This document shows, in pieces, positions 47,088 to 56,083 of a stretch of DNA of 64,000 nucleotides (the first letter of the stretch is position 1; each line of letters begins with the position of its first letter). Origin of the DNA: Acidobacteriota bacterium (GTDB lineage: Bacteria > Acidobacteriota > Holophagae > Holophagales > Holophagaceae); contig JACQZU010000019.1 of the NCBI GenBank assembly GCA_016213735.1, positions 62,001 through 126,000 of the forward strand, written 5' to 3'. The notes under the pieces were generated by a model. It did not search any database. It was given only the letters and a program-made list of their open reading frames with translations, and was not told the DNA's origin. The translations under genes and the position numbers were made by a program.

Positions 47088-48620
47088 TCAGGCCCCGGCG
47101 AAGACGCTGGGGTAGCGCGCCAGGAAGGCGGCGCAATGCTGCAGCTCCCGGGCGTCCAGGCACTCGCCGATCTTGTGGGTGTTCTGCTCGATGCCGGGGC
47201 CGAAGCCGAACATGGCGGGGTGCTTGTAGACCTCCCCCACCACCCAATTTTTCTTCGCGGCCCCGGGGACGGGGGCCTCGCGGGGGACGGGGAAGCCCAC
47301 GCCGTCCGTGGAGAAGACCCAGCGAGCCACCCGGGGTTCCTTCGTGAGGACGCCGCCCTCGCCCACCTTCCCCTCCACGTGGGGGCTCACCACGCCCTGG
47401 TAGGCGGCGACGGCGGCCTGGATGGCGGGATGCTCCTCCGGCGTGACCCAGCCCAGGTAGACCTGGGGATTGTCCAGCACGAAGCCCTTCCAGCTGGGAT
47501 CCCGGTAGACCGGGACGCCCACCTCCACCTGCAGCCCGGCCCGCCGAGCGGCGGCCACGGCGTCCAGGGACTCCACGTCGGCCAGGGCCTGCTCCGGGGT
47601 CTCGCCGAGGGTCAGCCTCCGGTCGAAGCGGAAGGTGAAGCGCTCCGGCACGGCGCAATCGCTGGGGGTGTCCAGGCGGGCCCAGGAGGCCGTGCGGGTG
47701 CCGTGGCCCAGGAAGGCGTCGTCCCTGAAGCCCTCGCGCCGCTCGTACTTCTCCGCGGCCTCCTTCACGATGGCGCCGCCGAATTCCAGGGGGTTCAGCC
47801 CCTCCCAGGGCATGGAGCCGTGGCAGGACTTCCCGGTGACCGTCACCTCGATCTGCATGCGGCCCCGCTGGCCGCGGTAGATGCCCAGGGCGCCGCGCTT
47901 GGAGCAGCCCGTGCCATCGGTGAGGATGACCACGTCGGGCACGATTTCGGGCGGGGCCGCGGGGAAGACCTCCCGGTTGAGGAACATGGGCCCGGCCCCG
48001 TCGTTGTCCTCCTCGCAGACCGTGGCGTAGGAGCGGACGATGACGCCCCTCAGGGAGCCCTGGGCCTCCAGGTCCAGCAGGATCTTCGTGGCGAGGATCG
48101 CCGCCACCACGCCGCCCAGCTGGTCCGCGGAGCCCCGGCCGAAGACGAGGTGATTCCATTCGGCGTCGGGGGGCATCCAGCCCAGCTCCTTCTTCAGGAA
48201 GTCCCTGTTCACCGCGGCGGGGTCCACCAGACCCTCGTAGCAGTCCACCCCGCCCACCTTCTCCCGCCACTGGGTTCGCAGGGCGCGCACCGTGTCCGTG
48301 TGGCCGTCGATGTAGACGACCTTTTTCTGCTCGGCGGGAAGCCCGTCCGAAGGATCCTCCACCGACCACACCAGGTTGCCGAAGGCGTCGTAGCCGACAT
48401 CCTCCGGGCGCCGCACGGCCCCCACCTCCAGGATTTTCCGCCGGAGGTAGTCCAGGCGCGGGAATTCGTGGTTGGAAAGGCCGCAGAGGGGGTCCCCTCC
48501 CTGTTCTGCGGGCCTGTCCACAAAATCCGCAGGGATACGGATGGCCTCGGCGAGGATCTCGATCCCCAAGGGAAGGAGGGTCGCGGCGCGTTCGGCGATG
48601 CGGGCGTCCAGGGACGGCAT
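47088..48620 (-). CDS. ygeY: YgeY-like M20 metallohydrolase
   Basis: This 510-residue product reads from ATG 48620, with GGAG about 9 bases upstream. It is an M20-family zinc hydrolase: IDGHTDTV near residue 105, RGSADQLGGVVAAIL, catalytic EED in CEEDNDG and a dimerisation lid. It is ~100 residues longer than E. coli YgeY. In ygeW/ygeX/ygeY clusters it is expected to hydrolyse an amide such as an N-acyl or N-carbamoyl diamino acid. It is first gene of the ygeY-ssnA unit, divergent from the large molybdenum hydroxylase. Confidence 0.85.
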   Translation of the reverse strand: MPSLDARIAERAATLLPLGIEILAEAIRIPADFVDRPAEQGGDPLCGLSNHEFPRLDYLRRKILEVGAVRRPEDVGYDAFGNLVWSVEDPSDGLPAEQKKVVYIDGHTDTVRALRTQWREKVGGVDCYEGLVDPAAVNRDFLKKELGWMPPDAEWNHLVFGRGSADQLGGVVAAILATKILLDLEAQGSLRGVIVRSYATVCEEDNDGAGPMFLNREVFPAAPPEIVPDVVILTDGTGCSKRGALGIYRGQRGRMQIEVTVTGKSCHGSMPWEGLNPLEFGGAIVKEAAEKYERREGFRDDAFLGHGTRTASWARLDTPSDCAVPERFTFRFDRRLTLGETPEQALADVESLDAVAAARRAGLQVEVGVPVYRDPSWKGFVLDNPQVYLGWVTPEEHPAIQAAVAAYQGVVSPHVEGKVGEGGVLTKEPRVARWVFSTDGVGFPVPREAPVPGAAKKNWVVGEVYKHPAMFGFGPGIEQNTHKIGECLDARELQHCAAFLARYPSVFAGA

Positions 48621-48676
48621 GGCGGCTCCGGCGGGGAAGGGTCCCCGGGAAGAGCGTAGCCCCGGCGGGGCCACAG

Positions 48677-48721
48677 ACAAAAATTTTTTCGCTGGAATAA
48701 TTTTTTATCGTTCCGGTTATC
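48677..48721. promoter_or_regulatory. AT-rich divergent promoter region, ygeY / molybdenum hydroxylase
   Basis: A 45-bp stretch made mostly of A/T (with AAAAATTTTTT and AATAATTTTTTAT) is exceptional in this GC-rich window. It lies between two divergently transcribed catabolic genes (198-bp gap), so it probably holds both promoters and an operator. Exact hexamers are ambiguous. Confidence 0.6.
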
Positions 48722-48818
48722 CTGACCTGCGCGTGTCCTGGGCAGCCTTCGCCTTCCGCCGTATGTTTCATGTCCGGGCCTGCGACCATTTCTGCCCGGG
48801 GAGGCGGCGCGAGCATCC

Positions 48819-51434
48819 ATGGAATTCACCCTCAATGGCCAGGCGCGAAGCTTCCGGGGCGATCCGGACCTGGGGCTGCTCTGCTACCTCCGGGAGGTGG
48901 CCGGTCTCCTGAGCCCCAAGGACGGGTGCTCCGGCGAGGGAGTCTGCGGATGCTGCACCGTACTGGTGGACGGAACGGCGCGCCTGAGCTGCCGCATGAA
49001 GCTGCGGGAGGTGGAGGGCAAATCGGTCACCACGCTGGAAGGGCTGCCCGCCACCGAACAGGACGCCTTCGCGGACGCCTTCGTGCTGAAGGGGGGCGTC
49101 CAGTGCGGCTACTGCACGCCCGGAATCGTGGTGAAGGCCAGCGCCCTCCTGGCGAAGCATCCCCAACCCACCCGGCAGCAGGTGGTGGACAGCCTGGGCA
49201 CCAACATCTGCCGCTGCACGGGCTACCAGAAGGTGGTGGATTCCATCCTCTGTGCCGGGGAGGCCCTGCGCGCGGGGCGCCCCGTCCCCGCGGGGACCGC
49301 CACGGGCCGCGTGGGCAGTTCCCTGGCCAAGTACACCGGACGGGAGGCGGTGCTCGGGCGGCGCGTCTTCGTGGCGGACATGCGGGAACCCGGCATGCTC
49401 CACGGGGCCCTCTGTTTCAGTGAACACCCCAGGGCCCGGGTGCTTTCCATCGACCCCTCCGCCGCCCTCCAGGTTCCGGGCGTGGTGAAAGTCCTCACCG
49501 CCACGGACATTCCCGGGCAGCGGGTCGTCGGGATGATCTTCCGCGACTGGCCCCTGATGGTGACCCCCGGGGAGGAGACCCGCTACATCGGGGACGTTCT
49601 CGCCGCGGTGGCGGCCGAAACGGAAGCCGCCGCCCGTGAAGCCGCCGCCCGGATCCGGGTGACCTACGAGGTGCTTCCCCCGGTGACGGACGCCTTCGAG
49701 GCGCTGGAGCCCGGAGCGCCCTGGCTGACCGAGAAGGGGAACGTCCTGTCGGTCTCGGAGGTCGCGGTGGGAGACGCCGAGCGGGCCCTTGCCGAATCGG
49801 CCTTCGTGGTGAGGGACCGTTACATCACGCAGCGAATCGAGCACGCCTACCTGGAGATGGAAGCCACCCTGGCCCGCCCCTGGAAGAAGGACGGGGAGAC
49901 GGGCGTGGAACTCTTCGACTGCGGCCAGGGGGTCTACGAGGACCGGAGGCAGGTGGCCGAACTCCTGGGCCTGCCCGAGCGGCGCGTGCGCGTGGTGCAG
50001 GTGCAGAACGGGGGCGGATTCGGGGGCAAGGAGGACCTCAGCACCCAGGGCCACGCGGCCCTCCTCTGCTGGCACACCGGCCGCCCGGTGAGGTTGTGTT
50101 TGACCCGGGCGGAATCCATCCGCATGCACCCCAAGCGCCACCCCATCGTCATGGACTACGCCCTGGGCTGCGACCGGGAGGGGCGCCTGACGGCCCTGGT
50201 GGCCACCCTGCATTCCGATTCCGGCGCCTACGCCAGCGTCGGCATGAAGGTCATCGAGCGGGCGGTGGCCCACGCCGCGGGAGCCTACTTCGTGCCCAAC
50301 GTGGCGGTGAAGGGCACCGCCGTCATCACGAACAATGTTCCCTGCGGGGCCATGCGGGGTTTCGGGGTCAACCAGTCCTGCTTTGCCATGGAATCCTGCG
50401 TGGACGAGCTCTGCCGGATGGGAGGCTTCGACCGCTGGCGCTTCCGCTGGGAGAACGCCCTGACCGAGGGGCGGTCCACCGCCACCGGCCAGGTGCTCCG
50501 GGGAGGGGTGGGCGTCCGGGCCTGCCTGGAGGCCCTGGAGCCCCGCTTCCGGGCCGCGAAATTCGCCGGGCTGGCGGCCGGGATCAAGAACACCGGCATC
50601 GGCTGCGGCATGCCCGACGTCGGGCGGGCCCGCGTGGTGGTGGAAGCCCCCGACCGGGTGGTGGTCCACCACGGGTGGTGCGAGATGGGCCAGGGGGTCT
50701 ACACCATGGCCATCCAGGCCCTGGTGGAGGAGACGGGCCTGGATCCGGCCTGCGTCCAGGTGGAGGTGGACACGGACGCCGAGGTGGCCGCCGGCATGAC
50801 CACGGCGTCCCGGGGCACCTCCCTCCTGGGCCACGCGGTGCGGGCGGCGGGGCAGAAGCTCCGGGACGACTTGGCCGCCTCGGGGGGCCTGGGCCCCCTG
50901 GTGGGCCGGGCCTACGAAGGGGAATGGGTCTGCGATTGGACCACCAAGGTCGGCCACGCGCCCCCGCCCGGCCGGGAGGTAGCCACCCACTACAGCTACG
51001 GCTACGCCGCCCAGCTCGTGGAGCTGGACGAGGGCGGCCGCATCACCCGGGTCACCGCCGCCCACGACGCGGGGCGGATCATGAACCCCGTGCTCTTCGA
51101 GGGCCAGATCGAGGGCTCCATCCACATGGGCCTGGGCTACGCCCTCTCGGAGGAACTTCCCTCCGTGGGCGGCTGGCCCTCCACCTTCAGGCTGGGGGAG
51201 CTGGGCCTGCTCCGGGCCCGGGACATGCCTCCGGTGGACGTGATCGGCGTGGAGGTCCCCGATCCCAACGGGCCCTACGGGGCCAAGGGCGTGGGCGAGA
51301 TCGGCCTGGTGCCCACCGCGCCTGCGGTGGCCAACGCCCTATGCGCCTTCGATGGGATCCGGCGCACCAGCCTGCCCCTGCGGGACCCGCGGCTGCTGGG
51401 ACGGAAGCCAAAGGCCGCGGGGACCCCGCCGTGA
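48819..51434 (+). CDS. selenium-dependent-type molybdenum hydroxylase (XdhD-like)
   Basis: This 871-residue one-chain enzyme has an N-terminal [2Fe-2S] part (C37, C43, C46, C58; C95, C98, C130, C132) fused to the molybdopterin domain (GGGFGGKEDLS, GAMRGFGVNQ, CEMGQGVYTM and the catalytic GAKGVGE near the end). The FAD domain is absent. This layout is that of XdhD and the selenium-dependent molybdenum hydroxylase family, whose cofactor carries a labile selenium. Selenium use here is inferred from the family and from ssnA/ygeY/ygfK neighbours; selD, yqeB and yqeC are not in the window. Confidence 0.88.
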   Translation: MEFTLNGQARSFRGDPDLGLLCYLREVAGLLSPKDGCSGEGVCGCCTVLVDGTARLSCRMKLREVEGKSVTTLEGLPATEQDAFADAFVLKGGVQCGYCTPGIVVKASALLAKHPQPTRQQVVDSLGTNICRCTGYQKVVDSILCAGEALRAGRPVPAGTATGRVGSSLAKYTGREAVLGRRVFVADMREPGMLHGALCFSEHPRARVLSIDPSAALQVPGVVKVLTATDIPGQRVVGMIFRDWPLMVTPGEETRYIGDVLAAVAAETEAAAREAAARIRVTYEVLPPVTDAFEALEPGAPWLTEKGNVLSVSEVAVGDAERALAESAFVVRDRYITQRIEHAYLEMEATLARPWKKDGETGVELFDCGQGVYEDRRQVAELLGLPERRVRVVQVQNGGGFGGKEDLSTQGHAALLCWHTGRPVRLCLTRAESIRMHPKRHPIVMDYALGCDREGRLTALVATLHSDSGAYASVGMKVIERAVAHAAGAYFVPNVAVKGTAVITNNVPCGAMRGFGVNQSCFAMESCVDELCRMGGFDRWRFRWENALTEGRSTATGQVLRGGVGVRACLEALEPRFRAAKFAGLAAGIKNTGIGCGMPDVGRARVVVEAPDRVVVHHGWCEMGQGVYTMAIQALVEETGLDPACVQVEVDTDAEVAAGMTTASRGTSLLGHAVRAAGQKLRDDLAASGGLGPLVGRAYEGEWVCDWTTKVGHAPPPGREVATHYSYGYAAQLVELDEGGRITRVTAAHDAGRIMNPVLFEGQIEGSIHMGLGYALSEELPSVGGWPSTFRLGELGLLRARDMPPVDVIGVEVPDPNGPYGAKGVGEIGLVPTAPAVANALCAFDGIRRTSLPLRDPRLLGRKPKAAGTPP

Positions 51435-51468
51435 ACACCCCCACCGCCACCGGACGGGCGGGGACCCC

Positions 51469-51494
51469 CTGGGGGCGCCACGCCGCCCCCCCAG
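51469..51494 (+). terminator. hairpin in the hydroxylase-ygfK gap
   Basis: CTGGGGGCG and a C-rich complementary arm ending in CCCCAG form a strong GC hairpin in the 126-bp gap. There is no T-tract. It may reduce read-through into ygfK. Confidence 0.35.
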
Positions 51495-51560
51495 AGCCCC
51501 GGCCAGGGGTGTCGGGGATCGCCGCGGTTGGTGCCAGTATTCCTGGCGGACACCTCTAGG

Positions 51561-54500
51561 ATGGACCAGCCCTTCCGCCCCATTCCCCTCGCGAGCCTGG
51601 CCCATTGGATCTTCGGGGCCCTGGAGCGCCGGGACACGGTCCTGGGGATTCCCAAGGGAAATTTCCAGATTCCGGACCCTCGGCTGGCCTCGCTCTTCCA
51701 GGGCCGGCCCCTCGCCGCGCCCCTGGGCATGGCCGCGGGGCCCCACACCCAGCTGGCCCAGAACCTGGTGGCCGGTTGGCTCTGCGGGGCGCGCTTCATG
51801 GAGCTCAAGACCGTCCAGGTGCTCGACGAACTGGACATCAGCCGGCCCTGCATCGATGCGGCCGACGAGACCTACAACTGCGAATGGAGCCAGGAACTGA
51901 GGCTCGAGCAGAGTTTCGACGAGTACCTGAAGGCCTGGGTGCTGATCCACGCCCTGGCCCACCGCCTGGGCCTCCCCGGCCCGGGGACCCACTTCGCCAT
52001 GAGCGTGGGCTACGACCTGGCGGGGCTCCGGGATCCCCGCGTGCTCGCCTTCGTCGAAGCCATGCGGAACCCGGGCGAGGCTCTCGGGGCCGCGGTGGAG
52101 GCCGTGGCCTCCGCCTACGGCCCCATCCGTGGAATCCGGATCCCGGCGTGCCTCTCCCAGCACCTGACCCTCTCCACGATGCACGGGTGCCCGCCGGAGG
52201 AGATCGAGCGCATCGGCCGCTTCCTCCTGGAGGACCTGGGCGTCCACACCTGGATCAAGCTCAACCCCACCCTCCTGGGTCCCGGCCGCCTGAGGAAACT
52301 CCTCAACGGCGACCTGGGCTACGGGATCCAGGTTCCCGACGAGGCCTTCTCCCATGATCCCGCCCTTCCCGAAGCTCTGGCCATGGTGCGGAGCCTGGAG
52401 GGGACGGCGAAAAGGGTGGGCCTGGACTTCGGGCTCAAACTCACCAACACCCTGGAGGTGGAGAACCACCGCGGGGTGTTCCCGCCCAAGGAAACCCGGA
52501 TGTACCTTTCGGGGCGCGCCCTGCACCCCCTCACCCTGCGCCTGGCCCAGGTGCTCCGGGCGGAGCTGGGCCCTGGACTTTCCCTCAGCTTCTGCGGGGG
52601 GGCGGACGCCCTCAACTTCCCCGGGCTGGTGGCGGCGGGCCTGGGGCCCGTCACCGTGTGCACGGACCTCCTCAAACCCGGGGGCTACGCCCGGCTGCAG
52701 CAGTACCTGGTGAACCTCGCGGGGGCCCTGGATCGGGCAGGAGCCCCCGACCTGGGGACCTACGCTTCCGATCCGGACGGGACCCTGGCCCGCCTGGCGG
52801 AAGAGGTCGTCCGGGATCCCCGCTACCGCGGCCGCGTACGCCCCCTGGACTTCAAGGGGCACCGCAAACTGGGCCCCTTCGACTGCATCGCCGCGCCCTG
52901 CGTGGAGGCCTGCCCGGCCCAGCAGAACATCCCGGACTACCTCTGGGAGGCGGCCCACGGGCGGCCCGACGGTTCCCTCGCGGTGATCCTTCGCACGAAC
53001 CCCCAGCCGGGCGTCACCGGCAGCGTCTGCGACCACCCCTGCACGGACAAGTGCGTGCGGGCCTTCTACGACGCACCCCTGGCCATCCGGGAGATCAAGC
53101 GTTTCGCCTACGAGCACGGAGAAGCCCCAAACCCGGCGGCCCAGGCCCCCCTGGGCCTGCGGGTGGCCGTGGTGGGCGCCGGGCCCGCAGGCCTGTCGGC
53201 AGCGTACTCACTGGCCCTCCTGGGATTCGAGGTCGAGGTCTTCGAGGCCCGGGAGGATCCCGGCGGCATGGTGGCCAACGCCATCCCCGCCTACCGGCTG
53301 GACGGGAAGGCCCTGCAGGGGGACCTGGAACGGGTCCTCCAGCTGGGGGTGAAGATCCACTACGGACGGGGCCTGGGACCCACCCTTCGGCTCTCCGAGC
53401 TCCGGGCGGCGTTCTCCTACGTGTTCCTCGGCGTCGGAGCCGCCCGGGGGAAGCGTCTCGGCATTCCAGGGGAGGAGGCGGCCGGGGTGTGGGACGCCTT
53501 GGCCTTCCTCGAGGGGGTGGCGGACCGCCCCCAGGGCTCCCTGGGGACCCGCGTCCTCGTCATCGGAGGGGGCAACTCCGCCATGGACGCGGCCCGCTCC
53601 GCCCGGCGCCTCACGCCCCACGGAGAGGTGGGCCTGGTGTACCGGCGCACCCGCGCCCACATGCCGGCGGATCCAGAAGAAGTGTCGGCCTGCCTGGAGG
53701 AAGGGGTCCACCTGCATGAGCTTCTGGCCCCGCTTCGGGTCCTGGCGGAGAACGGCCGCGTGACCGGCCTGGCCTGCGCCCCCATGCGCCTCGGGCCCCG
53801 GGACGCCTCGGGCCGGCCCCGGCCCGTTCCGGCGGAAGGGGGGGAGCGGGTGCTGCCCGCCGACACCATCCTCTCGGCCATCAGCCAGGAGCCCGTGCTG
53901 GACTTCCTGGAGGACCTGGATCCTGTGCGGAACCCCGATGGAACCCTGAGGGTGTCGGGCCAGGGGGAGACCAGCGTGGCTGGGCTTTTCGCGGGGGGCG
54001 ACGCGGTGCGGGGCCCCGCCTCCATCATCCACGCCATCGCCGACGGAACCCGGGCGGCGGAAGAGATGGGTCGCCGCCACGGCCGCCGCCTGCCCCCGGA
54101 GCCCGGGCTGGACAAGGGCCAGAATCCTGTGGCCCTGATGGAACGGCGGGGGGAGGCGCATCGCCCCCAGGTCACCGTTCCGATCCTTCCCCTGGCCGCC
54201 CGGGCCGGCTTCCAGGAAGTGCACGGCAGCTACGACGCCGCCGGGGCTGCGGCGGAGGCATCCCGCTGCCTGGACTGCGACGACGTCTGCAGCCTTTGCG
54301 TCACCGTGTGTCCCAACCGGGCCAACATCGCCTTCGCCACCCGGCCCCTGGAGCTGGCGCTGCCCCGCCTTGTCCTGCGCGGGGGGCGCCTCGTGGCGGA
54401 AGAGGGAGGGGTGTTCCGGGTCGCCCAGGGGGTGCAAATCCTCAACCTGGGGGATGCCTGCAACGACTGCGGCAACTGCACGCCCTTCTGCCCCACCGCC

Positions 54501-54839
54501 GGAGAACCCTACCGGGACAAGCCCCGCTTCTGGGCGGACCGGTCCGCCTTCGAAGGAAGCCCGGGGGACGCCTACCACCTCTGGAAGGAACGCGGATCCC
54601 TCGTGCTGGAAGCCCGGATCCAGGGACTGGGGCACCGCCTTCGCAGGGGCCCCGCGGGGTGGTCCTACGAGGGGCCGGGCTGCCGGGTGCTGCTGGACGG
54701 CGAATCCCATGCCCTGCTGTCCACGGAAGCCACGGGCTCCATGGAAGAGGGCGAGGCGGTGGACCTGACCCCCCTCGGACCGATGCTGCTCTTCCTGGAG
54801 AATCCCCCGGACCTGCCGGTGGAGGAGGCCGCGCCGTGA
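51561..54839 (+). CDS. ygfK: YgfK-like flavo-iron-sulfur oxidoreductase
   Basis: This 1092-residue protein reads from ATG 51561. The first ~430 residues are a dihydroorotate-dehydrogenase/DPD-like TIM-barrel region. A GltD-type module follows: cysteines CVEACPAQQNIPDYLW and CDHPCTDKC, FAD site VVGAGPAGLSAAYSL from ~535, NAD(P) site VIGGGNSAMDAARSA near 665. C-terminal clusters are CLDCDDVCSLCVTVCP (~903-920) and CNDCGNCTPFCP (~967-980). YgfK is annotated as a putative selenate reductase subunit but is tied genetically to purine/urate catabolism; reductive dearomatisation of the purine ring is a plausible job. Its stop overlaps the next start (GTGA). Confidence 0.9.
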   Translation: MDQPFRPIPLASLAHWIFGALERRDTVLGIPKGNFQIPDPRLASLFQGRPLAAPLGMAAGPHTQLAQNLVAGWLCGARFMELKTVQVLDELDISRPCIDAADETYNCEWSQELRLEQSFDEYLKAWVLIHALAHRLGLPGPGTHFAMSVGYDLAGLRDPRVLAFVEAMRNPGEALGAAVEAVASAYGPIRGIRIPACLSQHLTLSTMHGCPPEEIERIGRFLLEDLGVHTWIKLNPTLLGPGRLRKLLNGDLGYGIQVPDEAFSHDPALPEALAMVRSLEGTAKRVGLDFGLKLTNTLEVENHRGVFPPKETRMYLSGRALHPLTLRLAQVLRAELGPGLSLSFCGGADALNFPGLVAAGLGPVTVCTDLLKPGGYARLQQYLVNLAGALDRAGAPDLGTYASDPDGTLARLAEEVVRDPRYRGRVRPLDFKGHRKLGPFDCIAAPCVEACPAQQNIPDYLWEAAHGRPDGSLAVILRTNPQPGVTGSVCDHPCTDKCVRAFYDAPLAIREIKRFAYEHGEAPNPAAQAPLGLRVAVVGAGPAGLSAAYSLALLGFEVEVFEAREDPGGMVANAIPAYRLDGKALQGDLERVLQLGVKIHYGRGLGPTLRLSELRAAFSYVFLGVGAARGKRLGIPGEEAAGVWDALAFLEGVADRPQGSLGTRVLVIGGGNSAMDAARSARRLTPHGEVGLVYRRTRAHMPADPEEVSACLEEGVHLHELLAPLRVLAENGRVTGLACAPMRLGPRDASGRPRPVPAEGGERVLPADTILSAISQEPVLDFLEDLDPVRNPDGTLRVSGQGETSVAGLFAGGDAVRGPASIIHAIADGTRAAEEMGRRHGRRLPPEPGLDKGQNPVALMERRGEAHRPQVTVPILPLAARAGFQEVHGSYDAAGAAAEASRCLDCDDVCSLCVTVCPNRANIAFATRPLELALPRLVLRGGRLVAEEGGVFRVAQGVQILNLGDACNDCGNCTPFCPTAGEPYRDKPRFWADRSAFEGSPGDAYHLWKERGSLVLEARIQGLGHRLRRGPAGWSYEGPGCRVLLDGESHALLSTEATGSMEEGEAVDLTPLGPMLLFLENPPDLPVEEAAP

Positions 54840-56050
54840 TCCCCTTCACCTACCGGTGCACCGACTGTGGCCGCAGTTACCAGCGGGAGGCGGTGCGGTA
54901 CCTCTGCCCCACCTGCGGGGGGACCTACCGGCCCGGAGTGCCCCTGCCGGGGGTGCTCGAGGCAGTTCTGGACTACGCGGCCATCGGGCGGGCCTTCGAT
55001 CCGGCGCGGCCCGACTGGAACCTGTTCTGCGCCGTGGAGCCTGAATTCCACCCGGCCAGCCCCGTGGGGAACACCCCCCTGGTGCCCGGCGGCCGCTACG
55101 GGCAGAGCCTGGGGCTGGACTGCCTCTGGGTCAAGAACGAGGGCCTCAACCCCAGCGGAAGCCTGAAGGACCGCGCCTCCTTCCTGGTGGTGGCGGAGGC
55201 CCTGCGGATCGGGGAACCGCGCATCGTGGCCGCCTCCACGGGCAATGCCGCCTCCGCCCTGGCCGCGGTGTGCGCCGCCGCCGGCCTGGAGGCCCTCATC
55301 TTCGTGCCCGAGAAGGCCCCCCGCGCCAAGTTGGTCCAGATGCTGCTCTACGGCGCCCGGGTGCTGCCCGTGAAGGGCACCTACGACGACGCCTTCCGTC
55401 TTTCCCTGGAATTCACCGCCCGGAGGGGAGGGCTGAACCGCAACACGGCCTACCACCCCCTCACCATCGAGGGAAAGAAGACCGCGGGACTGGAGATCTG
55501 GGCCCAGCTGGGGCAGGAAGTTCCGGATGCCATCTTCGTTCCCGTGGGGGACGGCGTGATCCTGGGGGGGATCCACAAGGCCTTCCTGGACCTGAAACGA
55601 ACCGGGCTTGCAGGGCACCTGCCCCGCCTGTTCTGCATCCAGGCGGAACGCTCCGACGCCATCCACCGGTACATCCAGACGGGAACCTATGCGGACGCGC
55701 CGGACCCCGCCACCCGCGCCGACTCCATTTCGGTGTCCTGTCCCAGCAATGCCCACGGGGCTCGGCGGGCGGTCCTCGAGAGCGGCGGCGCCAGCCTCAC
55801 GGTGAGCGACGAGGAGATCCTGGCCGCCCAGGCGGCGATGGCCCGGCTCACGGGGATCTTCGCCGAACCCGCGGCGGCGGCCGCGGCCGCGGGGCTCGCC
55901 AAGCTCCAGGCTGGGCCCAGCCCGCTTCCCCGGGAGTCCAAGGTCGTGCTGCTCGTCACGGGGCACGGCCTGAAGGACATCGAGGCACCGCTCTCGGGAA
56001 TCCGGATCCCACCCCCCATTGAACCCCGGCTTGACGCCGTGCCGGGCTGA
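54836..56050 (+). CDS. threonine-synthase-like PLP enzyme with N-terminal zinc ribbon
   Basis: This 404-residue fold-II PLP protein reads from GTG 54836, coupled to ygfK. It starts with a rubredoxin-like zinc ribbon (CTDCG ... CPTCGG). The PLP lysine is K111 in NPSGSLKDRAS, followed by STGNAASALAAV. It is closest to threonine synthase, but no hom, thrB or other threonine genes are near and it lies inside the ygfK-ygeW cluster. It may act as a beta-elimination or replacement enzyme on a purine-derived amino acid. Ordinary threonine synthase is the alternative. Confidence 0.85.
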   Translation: MIPFTYRCTDCGRSYQREAVRYLCPTCGGTYRPGVPLPGVLEAVLDYAAIGRAFDPARPDWNLFCAVEPEFHPASPVGNTPLVPGGRYGQSLGLDCLWVKNEGLNPSGSLKDRASFLVVAEALRIGEPRIVAASTGNAASALAAVCAAAGLEALIFVPEKAPRAKLVQMLLYGARVLPVKGTYDDAFRLSLEFTARRGGLNRNTAYHPLTIEGKKTAGLEIWAQLGQEVPDAIFVPVGDGVILGGIHKAFLDLKRTGLAGHLPRLFCIQAERSDAIHRYIQTGTYADAPDPATRADSISVSCPSNAHGARRAVLESGGASLTVSDEEILAAQAAMARLTGIFAEPAAAAAAAGLAKLQAGPSPLPRESKVVLLVTGHGLKDIEAPLSGIRIPPPIEPRLDAVPG

Positions 56051-56083
56051 TCCAGCCCCCCCCTCCCGCCCAGGAGTTTTCCG

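Noticed and set aside
45712-48816. One 1034-codon minus-strand protein
   Set aside because: The SsnA-like part begins at ATG 47040; upstream the frame runs antiphase to ygeY, which has the recognisable M20 motifs.
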